From Fidelibacterota bacterium UBA6531 (GTDB lineage: Bacteria; Fidelibacterota; Marinisomatia; Marinisomatales; TCS55): a DNA stretch of 64,000 bases. The stretch is from assembly GCA_002436185.1 (NCBI GenBank), contig DJKX01000040.1, forward strand, positions 75,705 to 139,704, given 5' to 3'. Below are positions 26,202 through 35,868 of the stretch, piece by piece. The notes beneath the pieces were generated by a model. The model saw only the letters and a list, made by a program, of their open reading frames with translations. It was not told the DNA's origin and did not search any database. A program made the translations under genes and the position numbers. Position 1 is the stretch's first letter; the number at the start of each line of letters is the position of its first letter.

Positions 26202-28373
26202 TTATCTGCGACGTCCTCTGTTGCGATCTTTTCTAAAGCCACCACTATTACGTCTGCCACGGCTGTTAGACTCTCTTGGTGGTCGCTCAACATATCCTTC
26301 CGGTTTAGGAAGGAGCGCTTTACGACTAAAGTCTAAACGACCTTGATCATCAACCTTGATGAGTTTAACACGAATATTATCGCCTGATTTTACCACATCT
26401 TCGACTTTTTCTGTACGTTCCCAGTTTAGTTCAGAAATATGAACTAATCCTTCACGACCAGGTACAAATTCGACAAACGCGCCAAATGTCATCAATCGTG
26501 TAACAATTCCATCAAACTCTTGTCCTACTTCAGGTTCAAATGTGAGTGCTTTAACGAGCTCCATGGCATCATTGCATTTATCCGCATTAGCACCGGCAAT
26601 AGTAACATTACCATCATCATCAACATTGATTTCACATTCTGTATCTTCAATGATCTTTTTGATGTTTTTACCACCTGGACCAATTAATGCTCCAATTTTT
26701 TCAGGATTAATTGTAATTGAAAAAATTCGTGGTGCATATTCGGATATTTCGTTAGCCTCAGGCAATGCTTCATTCATTAAGTTTAGAATGTGCAAACGAC
26801 CTTCGCGAGCTTGCTCTAATGCTTGCTCCATTAATTCGAAGGAAATACCTTCAATTTTAAGATCTAACTGTATTGCATTAATACCATCGGCTGTTCCGGC
26901 AATTTTAAAATCCATATCGCCCAAATGATCTTCAGCTCCCAGGATATCACTTAAAATTGCATTTCGTTTACCATCAGTAATCAATCCCATTGCGATTCCT
27001 GCAACATGGCTCTTTAATGGAGCACCTGCATTCATCAATGATAATGAACCACCGCAAACAGACGCCATAGAAGACGATCCGTTAGATTCCATTATTTCAG
27101 ACACAATGCGAATTGTATACGGAAAATCATCATATTGCGGAAGTACGGGTTTAAGTGCACGTTGTGCTAAATTTCCATGCCCAATTTCACGGCGACTTGT
27201 AAAACCTATCCGGCCAACTTCGCCTACACAATAAGGTGGAAAATTATAATGAAGATAATAATTTTTCTTATAATCTTCATCCATGCTATCTATGATCATT
27301 TCTGAACTTTTAGATCCCAATGTAGTTATGACCATTGCTTGTGTCTCTCCACGAGTAAACAAGGCTGATCCATGAGTCCGGTTTAAAATTCCGGGTTCAA
27401 TTGAAATTGGTCGTATTTCAGTCGTTGATCTTCCATCACTTCTTTTGCCTGTAGCAAGTACTTGCTCGCGAAAAGCATCTTTAAAGCGATCGGAAATTAT
27501 AGACTTAATTGCCTGTTCTTCTTCTGGAAAAGTTTCTTCCAGTGACTCAATAATTGAATCAGTCATAGAATCTTTCGCGTCTGATCTTTCATGTTTGTCA
27601 GCTATTGATACAATGTCAGAAATTTGGTTTCCTATTTTTTCATCAATAGCCGTTACCAATGCTTCATCAGGTTCTGGAGAAACAAATTCATCTTTTTGCA
27701 CATTCATTTCAGCAAGAAGTTCATTTTGAAGATCTATGATCTCTTTAATAACTCCATGAGCAAATTTTAATGCATCCAATATTTCAGATTCAGTCGCTTC
27801 TTCAGCTTCACCTTCCACCATGACAACTGTTTCCTGATTTCCTGAAACAATCATTTCAATATCAGAACTCAATAAATCACTACGAGTTGGATTAATAACA
27901 AATTCGCCATCAATTCTTCCAACACGGACCGTTGCAATAGGTCCATTCCACGGAATAGTAGATGTAATTAATGCGGCTGATGCACCTACACCAGAAAGTG
28001 TATCTGCCATATTTTCGCCATCACTCTGCAAAACAGTAATCATGACTTGGACTTCATTTTTGAATCCTTTAGGAAATAAAGGCCGAATAGGTCTGTCAGT
28101 TAATCGACTTGTTAAAACCTCATGTTCAGCAGGCCTTGCTTCCCTTTTGAAAAAACCTCCGGGAATTTTACCTCCCGCATAATGTTTTTCTCTATATTCA
28201 ACTTGTAATGGAAAAAAATCGATTCCTTCTCTTGGCACTTTAGATGCATTCACTGCAGCCAATATGACTGTTTCTCCATAGGTTACCATAACGGAACCAT
28301 TACTTTGACGAGCAACCTTGCCCGTTTCTAATCGCATTATTTTTCCTGCGATTTCTCTTTCTTTACTTATCAT
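26202..28373 (-). CDS. pnp: Polyribonucleotide nucleotidyltransferase (PNPase)
   Basis: A phosphorolytic 3'-5' exoribonuclease of 723 residues, core of the RNA degradosome. Two RNase PH domains (about 1-230 and 300-540) with a helical linker are present; the second carries the active-site SDILGAEDHLGDMDFK. A KH domain (IGALIGPGGKNIKKI) and an S1 domain (GAFVEFVPGREGLVHISEL) follow. The C-terminal tail is a basic Arg/Gly stretch. It lies 9 bases after rpsO, the classical rpsO-pnp order. Confidence 0.98.
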   Translation of the reverse strand: MISKEREIAGKIMRLETGKVARQSNGSVMVTYGETVILAAVNASKVPREGIDFFPLQVEYREKHYAGGKIPGGFFKREARPAEHEVLTSRLTDRPIRPLFPKGFKNEVQVMITVLQSDGENMADTLSGVGASAALITSTIPWNGPIATVRVGRIDGEFVINPTRSDLLSSDIEMIVSGNQETVVMVEGEAEEATESEILDALKFAHGVIKEIIDLQNELLAEMNVQKDEFVSPEPDEALVTAIDEKIGNQISDIVSIADKHERSDAKDSMTDSIIESLEETFPEEEQAIKSIISDRFKDAFREQVLATGKRSDGRSTTEIRPISIEPGILNRTHGSALFTRGETQAMVITTLGSKSSEMIIDSMDEDYKKNYYLHYNFPPYCVGEVGRIGFTSRREIGHGNLAQRALKPVLPQYDDFPYTIRIVSEIMESNGSSSMASVCGGSLSLMNAGAPLKSHVAGIAMGLITDGKRNAILSDILGAEDHLGDMDFKIAGTADGINAIQLDLKIEGISFELMEQALEQAREGRLHILNLMNEALPEANEISEYAPRIFSITINPEKIGALIGPGGKNIKKIIEDTECEINVDDDGNVTIAGANADKCNDAMELVKALTFEPEVGQEFDGIVTRLMTFGAFVEFVPGREGLVHISELNWERTEKVEDVVKSGDNIRVKLIKVDDQGRLDFSRKALLPKPEGYVERPPRESNSRGRRNSGGFRKDRNRGRRR

Positions 28374-28382
28374 CTTCTCTTC

Positions 28383-28652
28383 TTATCCTCTTATCTTCAA
28401 CTTCTTTACCAACTCCACATAACCTTTTGGATCCTTGCGACGCAGGTATTTCATTAGTTTCTTTCTCTTTGATACTATCATAACCAATCCACGACGTGAA
28501 TGATGGTCTTTTTTGTGCTGCTTTGCGTGTTCCGTTAATTCACGGACACGTTTTGTCAACAATGCGATTTGGCCTTCAGCAGAACCTGTATCGGTTTCGT
28601 GCTTACCAAATTCATCTAGTATCTCTTTTTTTTCTTCTTTTGTTATTGACAT
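28383..28652 (-). CDS. rpsO: 30S ribosomal protein S15
   Basis: An 89-residue protein with the S15 signature: HETDTGSAEGQIALLTKR, then HKKDHHSRRGLVMIVSKRKK and YLRRKDPKGYVELVKKL. GGAGAAATT lies before the ATG. It is 8 bases from ribF and 9 from pnp, inside the conserved processing/translation cluster. Confidence 0.98.
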   Translation of the reverse strand: MSITKEEKKEILDEFGKHETDTGSAEGQIALLTKRVRELTEHAKQHKKDHHSRRGLVMIVSKRKKLMKYLRRKDPKGYVELVKKLKIRG

Positions 28653-28660
28653 AATTTCTC

Positions 28661-29596
28661 CTATAAATATTTTTGTATCAATTGATTACAATAACGTTTA
28701 TCTTTGTTTAATTGCTGTACCAATTGGTCAGCATTTTCAAATTTTTGTTCATCTCGGATTCGTTCGAGAAATTCGATCTCTATTTCCTGTTTATATAAAT
28801 TATTTATGTCTTCAGTAAAAAAGTGAATTTCAGCAACAAAATCATTTTCATCGAACGTTGGGCGTACTCCTAAATTACACATTCCATACAGTGAATTACT
28901 ATTAATCCTTCCCCTGCAAAAATAAACTCCATTTTTGGGAAATAATTGATTTTCCTCTATTGCGATGAAATTTGCTGTTGGAAATGATAATTCCTTCCCT
29001 CGTCCTGCCCCTTGAACTACATGAACTTTAAAACCATACACCCAACCCAATTTAAAAGAGGCGCGGCGAACAAATCCCCCCTGTATTAATTGTCGGATAT
29101 GAGAACTTGATAAAACAACTGAATCATCAGTGACTGATTCAATAACTTCACATGTGAAATCCTGATTCGCACAAAAATCCTTAATAAACTTCGGTGATCC
29201 TTCACGATTATAGCCAAAATGGTGATCATGCCCTATAATGATATGATCAGGATTAAAATTTTCAATCACTATTTGATTCATAAATTTTTCAGCATGAATT
29301 TTAGAAAATTCTTCTGTAAATGGAACTACTAATACCTTATCTACTTGGAGCTCTTTCAGTAATGACAGCTTTTTATCCAAGGAAATTAATAAAGGCAATT
29401 TTCTGTCCTTATCCAGTACATGCCGAGGGTGAGGATCAAACGTAATTACCACAGATTTAACATGCCGCGATTGAGCTTTTGCCACTACTTTTTTTACTAT
29501 CTCCTGATGACCTCTATGTAAACCATCAAATGAACCAATTGTTAAAACGGATCGATCCTCGCTTTTTATATTTTCAAGGTTTTTAAATACATCCAT
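28661..29596 (-). CDS. ribF: Bifunctional riboflavin kinase / FAD synthetase
   Basis: A 311-residue enzyme that makes FMN from riboflavin and then FAD. The N-terminal nucleotidyltransferase domain has TIGSFDGLHRGHQEIVKK and GHDHHFGYNREG. The C-terminal flavokinase domain has GAGRGKELSFPTANF and KNGVYFCRGRI. The gene overlaps the end of truB by 14 bases. Confidence 0.96.
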   Translation of the reverse strand: MDVFKNLENIKSEDRSVLTIGSFDGLHRGHQEIVKKVVAKAQSRHVKSVVITFDPHPRHVLDKDRKLPLLISLDKKLSLLKELQVDKVLVVPFTEEFSKIHAEKFMNQIVIENFNPDHIIIGHDHHFGYNREGSPKFIKDFCANQDFTCEVIESVTDDSVVLSSSHIRQLIQGGFVRRASFKLGWVYGFKVHVVQGAGRGKELSFPTANFIAIEENQLFPKNGVYFCRGRINSNSLYGMCNLGVRPTFDENDFVAEIHFFTEDINNLYKQEIEIEFLERIRDEQKFENADQLVQQLNKDKRYCNQLIQKYL

Positions 29597-30227
29597 TGCT
29601 TACAAAATCATCTATTTGAATTGTTTCGTCGATTGCATATTCGCCAACCTTTTTACGCTTTAAGGCAATCAAGTGTCCTACTGTACCTAACTGGTTTGCA
29701 ATATCGGAGCCCAAAATACGTATATATGTACCTTTTGAGCATGTGACACTGAATTCAATGACTGGTGAATTAAAATGTATCAATTCAATGTCTACGATTT
29801 TGATTAAACATGGTTCGCGCTCGATTTCAATATTTTTTCTGGCTAATTTATATAATCTCTGTCCATTTACTTTTTTTGCTGAATACATGGGTGGTGTTTG
29901 ATATTGTTCACCAACAAATGACCTCAAAACAGTTTCTACTTCTTCAATAGTTAACGTTGGAATTGCTTTATCTTCAACAACATGTCCTTCAATATCATGT
30001 GTGTCTGTTCTTGAGCCTAATTTTAAGGTAGCTACATACTCTTTATTCGAATCAGAAATCATACCTAATTTTTTAGTATCAGATCCCGTTCCTAAAACAA
30101 GTACACCTTCAGCAAATGGATCTAATGTTCCTCCATGTCCAACCTTTTTTTCTTTAGTAATTGATCTTACTTTCTTAACAACGTCGAACGATGTCCAACC
30201 TTTTGGTTTATACATATTTAATATCAT
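29583..30227 (-). CDS. truB: tRNA pseudouridine(55) synthase
   Basis: A 214-residue TruB-type synthase that makes pseudouridine 55 in the T-loop of tRNAs. It has the N-terminal YKPKGWTSFDVVKKVR and the catalytic Asp in GHGGTLDPFAEG (about residue 37). Later segments are PPMYSAKKVNGQRLY and CSKGTYIRIL. The protein is shorter than the E. coli enzyme because it lacks a full C-terminal PUA domain, as in many bacteria. It overlaps rbfA by 4 bases. Confidence 0.96.
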   Translation of the reverse strand: MILNMYKPKGWTSFDVVKKVRSITKEKKVGHGGTLDPFAEGVLVLGTGSDTKKLGMISDSNKEYVATLKLGSRTDTHDIEGHVVEDKAIPTLTIEEVETVLRSFVGEQYQTPPMYSAKKVNGQRLYKLARKNIEIEREPCLIKIVDIELIHFNSPVIEFSVTCSKGTYIRILGSDIANQLGTVGHLIALKRKKVGEYAIDETIQIDDFVSNGCI

Positions 30228-30586
30228 GATTTACTTATTTTCAAGTCTTTAATTATGGATTGCATATGCTCTTCATGCTTTATGGCTTCATCTTGGTAAA
30301 ACGTTAAATCAGGAGTGTATTTTAGTCGAATTTCTTGACCCAAATATTTACGAAATGATTTCGATAGTTTGTTTAATTCTAAATTAATTTCTTTTTCAGA
30401 TAATTTATTATTAAGAACACTATATAAAACTTTGCTATGCCGAAGGTCAGGTGATATGTCAACATGCGTAAACGTAATAAAACCCAAGTGAGATAAATCG
30501 ATATGCTTTGTGGCAATTTCGCCGAGAATTTGTTGAATCAGTAGACTAACGCGTTCAGTGCGTTTATAAGGCTTTTTGTAGATCAA
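30224..30586 (-). CDS. rbfA: Ribosome-binding factor A
   Basis: A 120-residue KH-like protein that helps mature the 5' end of 16S rRNA and the 30S subunit. Conserved parts are RTERVSLLIQQILGEIA, FTHVDISPDLRHSKVLYSV and QEIRLKYTPDLTFYQDEAI. It sits between infB and truB with 4-base overlaps on both sides. Confidence 0.95.
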   Translation of the reverse strand: MIYKKPYKRTERVSLLIQQILGEIATKHIDLSHLGFITFTHVDISPDLRHSKVLYSVLNNKLSEKEINLELNKLSKSFRKYLGQEIRLKYTPDLTFYQDEAIKHEEHMQSIIKDLKISKS

Positions 30587-32979
30587 GCTGTTTCAAGTTT
30601 CCGCTTAATTTTTTGAATTTCAAATACAACAATTTCATCGCCCTCTTTGAATTTAGAGAAATCATCCACTCCGATTCCACACTCCATTCCTTCTTTTACT
30701 TCCTTTACATCATCTTTAAATCGTTTTAGCGAATTTACATTACCCTCATGGATGACTTCTTCCTCCCGAATAACACGTGCCTTTTCACCGCGTTTTATAA
30801 CTCCCTCATCTACTTTACTACCTGCAATAAAACCAATTTTTGGAATTTTAAATAATTCCTGAACAGAAGCACGGCCAAGTATGTTTTCGACTTTTTCCGG
30901 TTCTAACAATCCTTCAAGTGCGAGTTTAATCTCTTCGACAGCATTATATATAACTGTATAAGAGCGAATCTCCACACCTTCCTGATTAGCCAGTAATTTT
31001 GCATTCGAACTGACTTGAACGTGGAAACCAATCACAACTGCATTAGAAGCTGCAGCAAGAAGCACGTCTGATTCATTAACCATTCCGACTGCTTTATGAA
31101 TCACTCTCACTCCCACTTCTTCGTGCTTAATTTTTTCTAGTGACTCAGCTAATACTTCAATTGAGCCATCTACATCACCTTTAATGACCAATGGAAGTGT
31201 CTTAATAGCACCATCTTTAATAAGTGCTGACATTGCATCAAGTGATTGAGTAGCGACTTTTCTTTGCTGAATTTCCCGCTTCATACGTTGACGTTCTGAT
31301 GAAATTCGTTTTAAATCTTTTTCATTCTCAAACACTGCAAAAACATCTGCGGCTTGAGGTACTTTATCAAATCCAAGAACTTGAACAGCTTCAGACGGAT
31401 CTGCACTATTAACACGTTGGCCACGTTCGTTCATCATTGCTCTCACTTTTCCTGAATAACTGCTGCATATAAATGGATCAGCTACGTTGAGAGTACCTTT
31501 TTGTATCAGAACAGTGGCTATTGGGCCATGTCCTTTATCCAACCTAGAATCAATAACGGTACCCTGAGCATATGTGTCCGCATTAGCTTTTAGCTCAAGG
31601 ACTTCAGCTTCTAATAGAATTGAATTCATTATATCATCAATTCCCTCACCTGTTTTTGCTGAAACATGTACAGCTTGAACTTTTCCGCCCCAATCTTCGA
31701 CCAATACTTCATGATCAGATAATTCTCTCTTTACTCTATCTGGATCTGCTTCCGGTAAATCGATCTTATTAATTGCAACAACAATAGGAACTTCAGCAGC
31801 TTTCGCATGGTCGATAGCTTCCATCGTTTGCGGCATAACACCATCGTTTGCGGCGACAACCACGACAACGATATCTGTCACCTGTGCCCCTCTGGCTCGC
31901 ATAGCAGTAAACGCTTCATGACCAGGCGTATCTAAAAATGTAATTTCCTTATCATTCTCCAATTCCACTTTATACGCACCAATATGTTGCGTAATACCAC
32001 CCGATTCACCTGCGACTACATTTTCTTTCCTAATGTAATCAAGGATGGATGTTTTTCCATGGTCTACGTGACCCATAATCGTCACGACTGGTGGGCGATT
32101 GGTTGCTTTTTCTTTATCTTCTTCTGTATCTTCAAGTTTAAATATTTCTTCACCAATATCTGTGATTTTTTCAGGAATAAACCCATATTTATCTGCAAGA
32201 AGTTCAATGATATCCCAATCCATCCTTTGATTAATCGTAACCAGTTTGCCTAATCCAAGGCATTCCTGAATAATATCGCTAGCATTTACATCAAAAATTT
32301 TGCTCAATTCATCCACATTAGAAAATTCTGCAACACGAATTGCTTTTTTAATTTCATCATCCAGTTCTTCAACAACTAGTTTGTCTTTTTTATACTGCTT
32401 CTTTTTTGTTTTAGTATCGATTTTGGATAGAGTTTGTTTGACAGCATCTTTTACGCTTTTTTGTACTTTCTTTTCTTTTTTATCCACTACTTTTTTTCTG
32501 GATCTGGACGTCTGTCCGATTTGAGATTCGATTTCGGAAATATCGATTTTTCTCAAACGCTGTTTTTTAGGTTTTTCTTCTTTCTTTTGAGTCTCCTTGG
32601 CTTTCTTTTTGTCTTTTTGTTGTTTAAGCGCTTTTTCTTCCTTTTTTCGTTTTTCTTCTTCAGCAGCCTTTTCTTTTTCTTCTTCTTCTATTTTTCGTTG
32701 TTCATCCAAAGATAAAAGGTCTAATCTCTTGGAAATCTTTTGCTGTTCAATTATACGTGTATTATGAATTTCTCTACGTACTTGCTCCTTCCGATATCGA
32801 TCTACGTTTTCTTTATCTTTGGAAAATTCAGTTTCAATTAGAGCCATTGAATCTTCATCAACAGGCGACATATGACTTGCTACATCAATCCCTTCTCCCT
32901 TAAGAAAATTTAATATTTCCGTGTGTGAAATATTTAAATCTTTAGCGACTTGGAATATACGTTTGGATCGTTTAGCCAT
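30583..32979 (-). CDS. infB: Translation initiation factor IF-2
   Basis: A 798-residue GTPase that brings initiator tRNA to the ribosome. An IF2-N domain (about 5-48) is followed by a long Lys/Glu-rich linker (about 70-215) and a second IF2-N motif. The G domain has GHVDHGKTS, DTPGHEAF and NKIDLPEADP, and domains II to IV follow. The lysine-rich linker is normal for the family. It abuts nusA upstream. The small ylxR/rplGA genes found between nusA and infB in Firmicutes are absent. Confidence 0.98.
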   Translation of the reverse strand: MAKRSKRIFQVAKDLNISHTEILNFLKGEGIDVASHMSPVDEDSMALIETEFSKDKENVDRYRKEQVRREIHNTRIIEQQKISKRLDLLSLDEQRKIEEEEKEKAAEEEKRKKEEKALKQQKDKKKAKETQKKEEKPKKQRLRKIDISEIESQIGQTSRSRKKVVDKKEKKVQKSVKDAVKQTLSKIDTKTKKKQYKKDKLVVEELDDEIKKAIRVAEFSNVDELSKIFDVNASDIIQECLGLGKLVTINQRMDWDIIELLADKYGFIPEKITDIGEEIFKLEDTEEDKEKATNRPPVVTIMGHVDHGKTSILDYIRKENVVAGESGGITQHIGAYKVELENDKEITFLDTPGHEAFTAMRARGAQVTDIVVVVVAANDGVMPQTMEAIDHAKAAEVPIVVAINKIDLPEADPDRVKRELSDHEVLVEDWGGKVQAVHVSAKTGEGIDDIMNSILLEAEVLELKANADTYAQGTVIDSRLDKGHGPIATVLIQKGTLNVADPFICSSYSGKVRAMMNERGQRVNSADPSEAVQVLGFDKVPQAADVFAVFENEKDLKRISSERQRMKREIQQRKVATQSLDAMSALIKDGAIKTLPLVIKGDVDGSIEVLAESLEKIKHEEVGVRVIHKAVGMVNESDVLLAAASNAVVIGFHVQVSSNAKLLANQEGVEIRSYTVIYNAVEEIKLALEGLLEPEKVENILGRASVQELFKIPKIGFIAGSKVDEGVIKRGEKARVIREEEVIHEGNVNSLKRFKDDVKEVKEGMECGIGVDDFSKFKEGDEIVVFEIQKIKRKLETA

Positions 32980-34491
32980 TTAGCCAGCCTCTTCCACTTC
33001 TTCTGTTTTTTTAATGTTTTCAATTTCATCTTCTACTTTTTCATCATTGTCAACATTGGTCTCTGTTTCAGATTTATCATCATCTTTAGTATCGTCAGTT
33101 TTTTCAACTTCATCTTCTGTAGATTCAGATTCTTTTTTATTTTTCTGCTTTTCAACCTCTTCTATAATTTCTGATTTACTTGCATCGTCAACTTTTTTAA
33201 GTATTTCTTTTAATTCAATATCTTCTTCCTCAGTTTCCTCTTCTTCAATTCGTTCAATATAATTCTGTATGACCAAGTAACACTTTTCCAAATTTTCATC
33301 ATTAATTGCATCTATTTTTAACAACTCTTCTTCATCGGCATTTAATAAATCTGAAACTATTTTTATATTATTGTCGGTCAAGGGTGCAACTAAATCATCC
33401 GGAAATTCAGGTACAATTTTCAATAAAGTGGCTTGATCTTCCTTTTGCCTTTCATACTGTTTTTTACCAAATGCATCAATTCTAAAGTCTGTGACTCTAG
33501 AAGCGAGGTTAATATTGACACCTCCTCTACCAATTGCAAATTCCAATTCATCATCGTTAAATAATGCGACACAATATTTCCGATCATCATCTATATACAG
33601 ATCGATTGGTTTTGCAGGGGATAATGCTCTGGATATTAAAATTTCAGATTGTTCACTGTTATTAATAATATCAATTTTTTCATTACTCAATTCTCGAACA
33701 ATAGCTTGAATTCTACTTCCACGCATACCAACGCATGCCCCAACAGGATCTATACGCCTATCTTGTGATTTAACAATTATTTTTGCTCGTTCCCCCGGAT
33801 AGCGGGCAATTGCCAAAATTTCTATTATACCGTCTTCAATTTCTGGCACTTCCATTTCAAACATTTTGTAAAGGAAATGGTTATCACTTCGCGAAACTAT
33901 GATTTCTGGACCACGTGGATTGACTTCGACTGATTTAACAATTGTTCTAATGGAATCCCCTCGGCGATATCGTTCAGAGTGTATTTGTTCTTTTTTGGGT
34001 AAGCGTAGTTCAGCCTGTTCAATATTTATAAAAATATTATCACGTTGAACTTGGTGAACAACACCAATGACGATTTCACCGATACGTTGAGAATAGTCCT
34101 CGTAAATATAATGTTTCTCTACATCCTGCAATCTTTGATTGAAAAACTGCTTGGCAGTATTAATCATTCGCCTGCCAAATATTCTTGGATCAATTACTTC
34201 AACAAAAATATCGCCTACTTCGAATTTTTCTTCCGGCATAGCTTTATTCGCTTCCTCCAGTAAAATTTCCAGTACAGGATCTTCAAGATCATCTACAATT
34301 TCTTTCTCTGCATAAATTTCTATTTCGCCTTTGTCCAGATTTACAATAACACTGCAATTAGAATTATCACCACGTTCTTTTTCAATTATGTACATGAATA
34401 ATTGCTCTAGAATGCTTCCCAATTCTGAACGCTCAACATTTTTTTCTCGTGCTATTTCTGAAAAAACTTCTATTAGTTCTCGATTAATCAA
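32980..34491 (-). CDS. nusA: Transcription termination/antitermination factor NusA
   Basis: A 503-residue RNA-polymerase-bound factor. An N-terminal domain is followed by S1 (GEIVIGVVHQVQRDNIFIN), two KH domains (VGACVGMRGSRIQAIV and FAIGRGGVNINLASR) and one helix-hairpin-helix unit. A C-terminal tail of about 80 residues is almost wholly Glu/Asp/Lys and probably disordered, unlike the AR domains of Enterobacteria. The start is TTG 34491, four bases after GGAGG; no ATG is available in frame nearby. Confidence 0.96.
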   Translation of the reverse strand: MINRELIEVFSEIAREKNVERSELGSILEQLFMYIIEKERGDNSNCSVIVNLDKGEIEIYAEKEIVDDLEDPVLEILLEEANKAMPEEKFEVGDIFVEVIDPRIFGRRMINTAKQFFNQRLQDVEKHYIYEDYSQRIGEIVIGVVHQVQRDNIFINIEQAELRLPKKEQIHSERYRRGDSIRTIVKSVEVNPRGPEIIVSRSDNHFLYKMFEMEVPEIEDGIIEILAIARYPGERAKIIVKSQDRRIDPVGACVGMRGSRIQAIVRELSNEKIDIINNSEQSEILISRALSPAKPIDLYIDDDRKYCVALFNDDELEFAIGRGGVNINLASRVTDFRIDAFGKKQYERQKEDQATLLKIVPEFPDDLVAPLTDNNIKIVSDLLNADEEELLKIDAINDENLEKCYLVIQNYIERIEEEETEEEDIELKEILKKVDDASKSEIIEEVEKQKNKKESESTEDEVEKTDDTKDDDKSETETNVDNDEKVEDEIENIKKTEEVEEAG

Positions 34492-34503
34492 AATTCCTCC
34501 GTA

Positions 34504-34941
34504 TCAATTGAATTGAACAATTATTTTTGCTTGTAATATATTTTCTAATGCCAATTGGAAATGGCCTTTATTCTCATTTTTAAGAAATAAAATGCTATCT
34601 TTAAAACCAACTAATTCTGCTTCAGCATGCTTACGATAGCCTTTTTTATCATAGATTAAATTCATTAAGCGGCCTACATTTTTTCTGTATTGAAAAGGCT
34701 GTGTTAATGGTTCAGAAAGGCCTAATGTAGTTACTTCTAAAGAAGCACCATCAGGATATATTGAATCGAGCAATCCTGAATTTCGGATCGATTTCGCAAT
34801 AGTTGTCGTTACATCCAGCGATAAAGATTCTTCACTATCTATAAAAAAACGCAACAGTCCCTTATGAGGATCTTCATTCATATCCATCAGAAAAATCCCT
34901 TCTGGGAGTAATTGCTCTATTTTATGTTTTAATTCTTCCAT
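34504..34941 (-). CDS. rimP: Ribosome maturation factor RimP
   Basis: A 145-residue protein needed for 30S assembly. Marks are the N-terminal helix with LLPEGIFLMDM, then LLRFFIDSEESLSLDVTTTIAKSIR and the family motif LEVTTLGLSEPL (a variant of the usual EVSSPGxxRPL). It heads the rimP-nusA-infB cluster; an upstream hairpin separates it from the TPR gene. Confidence 0.9.
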   Translation of the reverse strand: MEELKHKIEQLLPEGIFLMDMNEDPHKGLLRFFIDSEESLSLDVTTTIAKSIRNSGLLDSIYPDGASLEVTTLGLSEPLTQPFQYRKNVGRLMNLIYDKKGYRKHAEAELVGFKDSILFLKNENKGHFQLALENILQAKIIVQFN

Positions 34942-34952
34942 GTGTAAACAAA

Positions 34953-34981
34953 CGAAAAGTGGGCCTTGAACCCACTTTTCG
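34953..34981 (-). terminator. Hairpin between the TPR gene and rimP
   Basis: CGAAAAGTGGG and CCCACTTTTCG are perfect complements (11 bp) around the loop CCTTGAA. On the minus strand the T-rich half of the stem is followed by TTTGTTT. It lies 37 bases after the TPR gene and 12 before rimP, so it ends the upstream transcript. Since it would also be in the rimP-nusA leader if transcription continues, an attenuator role for NusA is possible but unproven. Confidence 0.7.
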
Positions 34982-35018
34982 GCGGCAAAATTAAAGCCTA
35001 ATAATGATGTTTACAAGG

Positions 35019-35708
35019 TTATTGTTCGTCGGAAGAGAATGTGTGGAGATGCCCTAATATTTCTTCTGATTTATTATACAATTTAGAGTTTTTATCGTAT
35101 TTATTATAAATGGACTCAGTCAATTCACGGGCATCAACATAATTACCAGATCTCATGAAATGTTCAGCAAGCACCAAAGAATATTTATCCTTTTCAGAGT
35201 CACTTGAAGCATTTTTAATAGCTTCTTTTAAATAATCTTCTTCAGAGGAAGTATTTCCATTTATTTTTTCTAGATCTGCCATCATCATTAAAGCTCCAGC
35301 ATGAAATTCTTTTGTAGGGTCATCCAGAAAATCCAAGAGATATGATTCAGCAGTTAAAAAATCTTTTTGCTCATAAAATAATCTGGCTAGCATAAATGAT
35401 CCACGTTGAGCTGCATCAGATCCCGAATAATCATCAATTAGAAGTTCTAATTGCAAAAGTGCATTATCTCTATCACCAATACCTAAATTGACGATTGCTT
35501 TACCTAATGCTGCTTCAGAAGCATTCCTTTCTGCATTTAAATTTTTATTGAATATAAATACAACAATTAAAACTGCAATTAATCCAATTCCTGCTCGGGT
35601 AATAGTCTTAACATTCTTTTCAAAATATTCCTTTGTTTGATAAATTGATTCCAAAAATGGATCATGTTTAATTTCTTTCTTCGTAATTCTTTTTTTTGCT
35701 TTAAGCAT
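35019..35708 (-). CDS. Membrane-anchored TPR-like protein
   Basis: A 229-residue protein. A basic cytoplasmic N-terminus of about 40 residues (TKKEIKHDPFLESIYQTKEYFEKN) leads into one membrane helix (about 42-58). Helical repeats of TPR type follow, with segments such as ALLQLELLIDDYSGSDAAQRGSFMLARLFYEQ spaced by roughly 35 residues. The layout resembles YfgM/TPR_21 proteins that help envelope-protein folding, but that is only a shape resemblance. It is alone between tRNA-Arg and a terminator. Confidence 0.75.
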   Translation of the reverse strand: MLKAKKRITKKEIKHDPFLESIYQTKEYFEKNVKTITRAGIGLIAVLIVVFIFNKNLNAERNASEAALGKAIVNLGIGDRDNALLQLELLIDDYSGSDAAQRGSFMLARLFYEQKDFLTAESYLLDFLDDPTKEFHAGALMMMADLEKINGNTSSEEDYLKEAIKNASSDSEKDKYSLVLAEHFMRSGNYVDARELTESIYNKYDKNSKLYNKSEEILGHLHTFSSDEQ

Positions 35709-35740
35709 TAATTATTTTCTCCTTCATATTACATTTACTG

Positions 35741-35814
35741 TGCCCACAAGAGGATTCGAACCTCTGGCCTACTGCTTAGGAGGCAGTCGCTCTATCCTGC
35801 TGAGCTATGTGGGC
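35741..35814 (-). tRNA. tRNA-Arg (CCT)
   Basis: On the minus strand acceptor GCCCACA pairs with TGTGGGC. The anticodon stem ACTGC/GCAGT encloses loop CTCCTAA (anticodon CCT, reading AGG). The T-arm is AGAGG TTCGAAT CCTCT. It lies between gpsA and the TPR gene. Confidence 0.95.
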
Positions 35815-35868
35815 GTTATTTACGGTGGAGAAATTACGATGGTTGGAATGAGGGTAAAAGTGGGAATT

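Noticed and set aside
32300..33262. Phe/Ser-rich open frames on the plus strand opposite infB and nusA
   Set aside because: They mirror Lys/Glu-rich codons of the IF-2 linker and NusA tail; no ribosome sites or domains.
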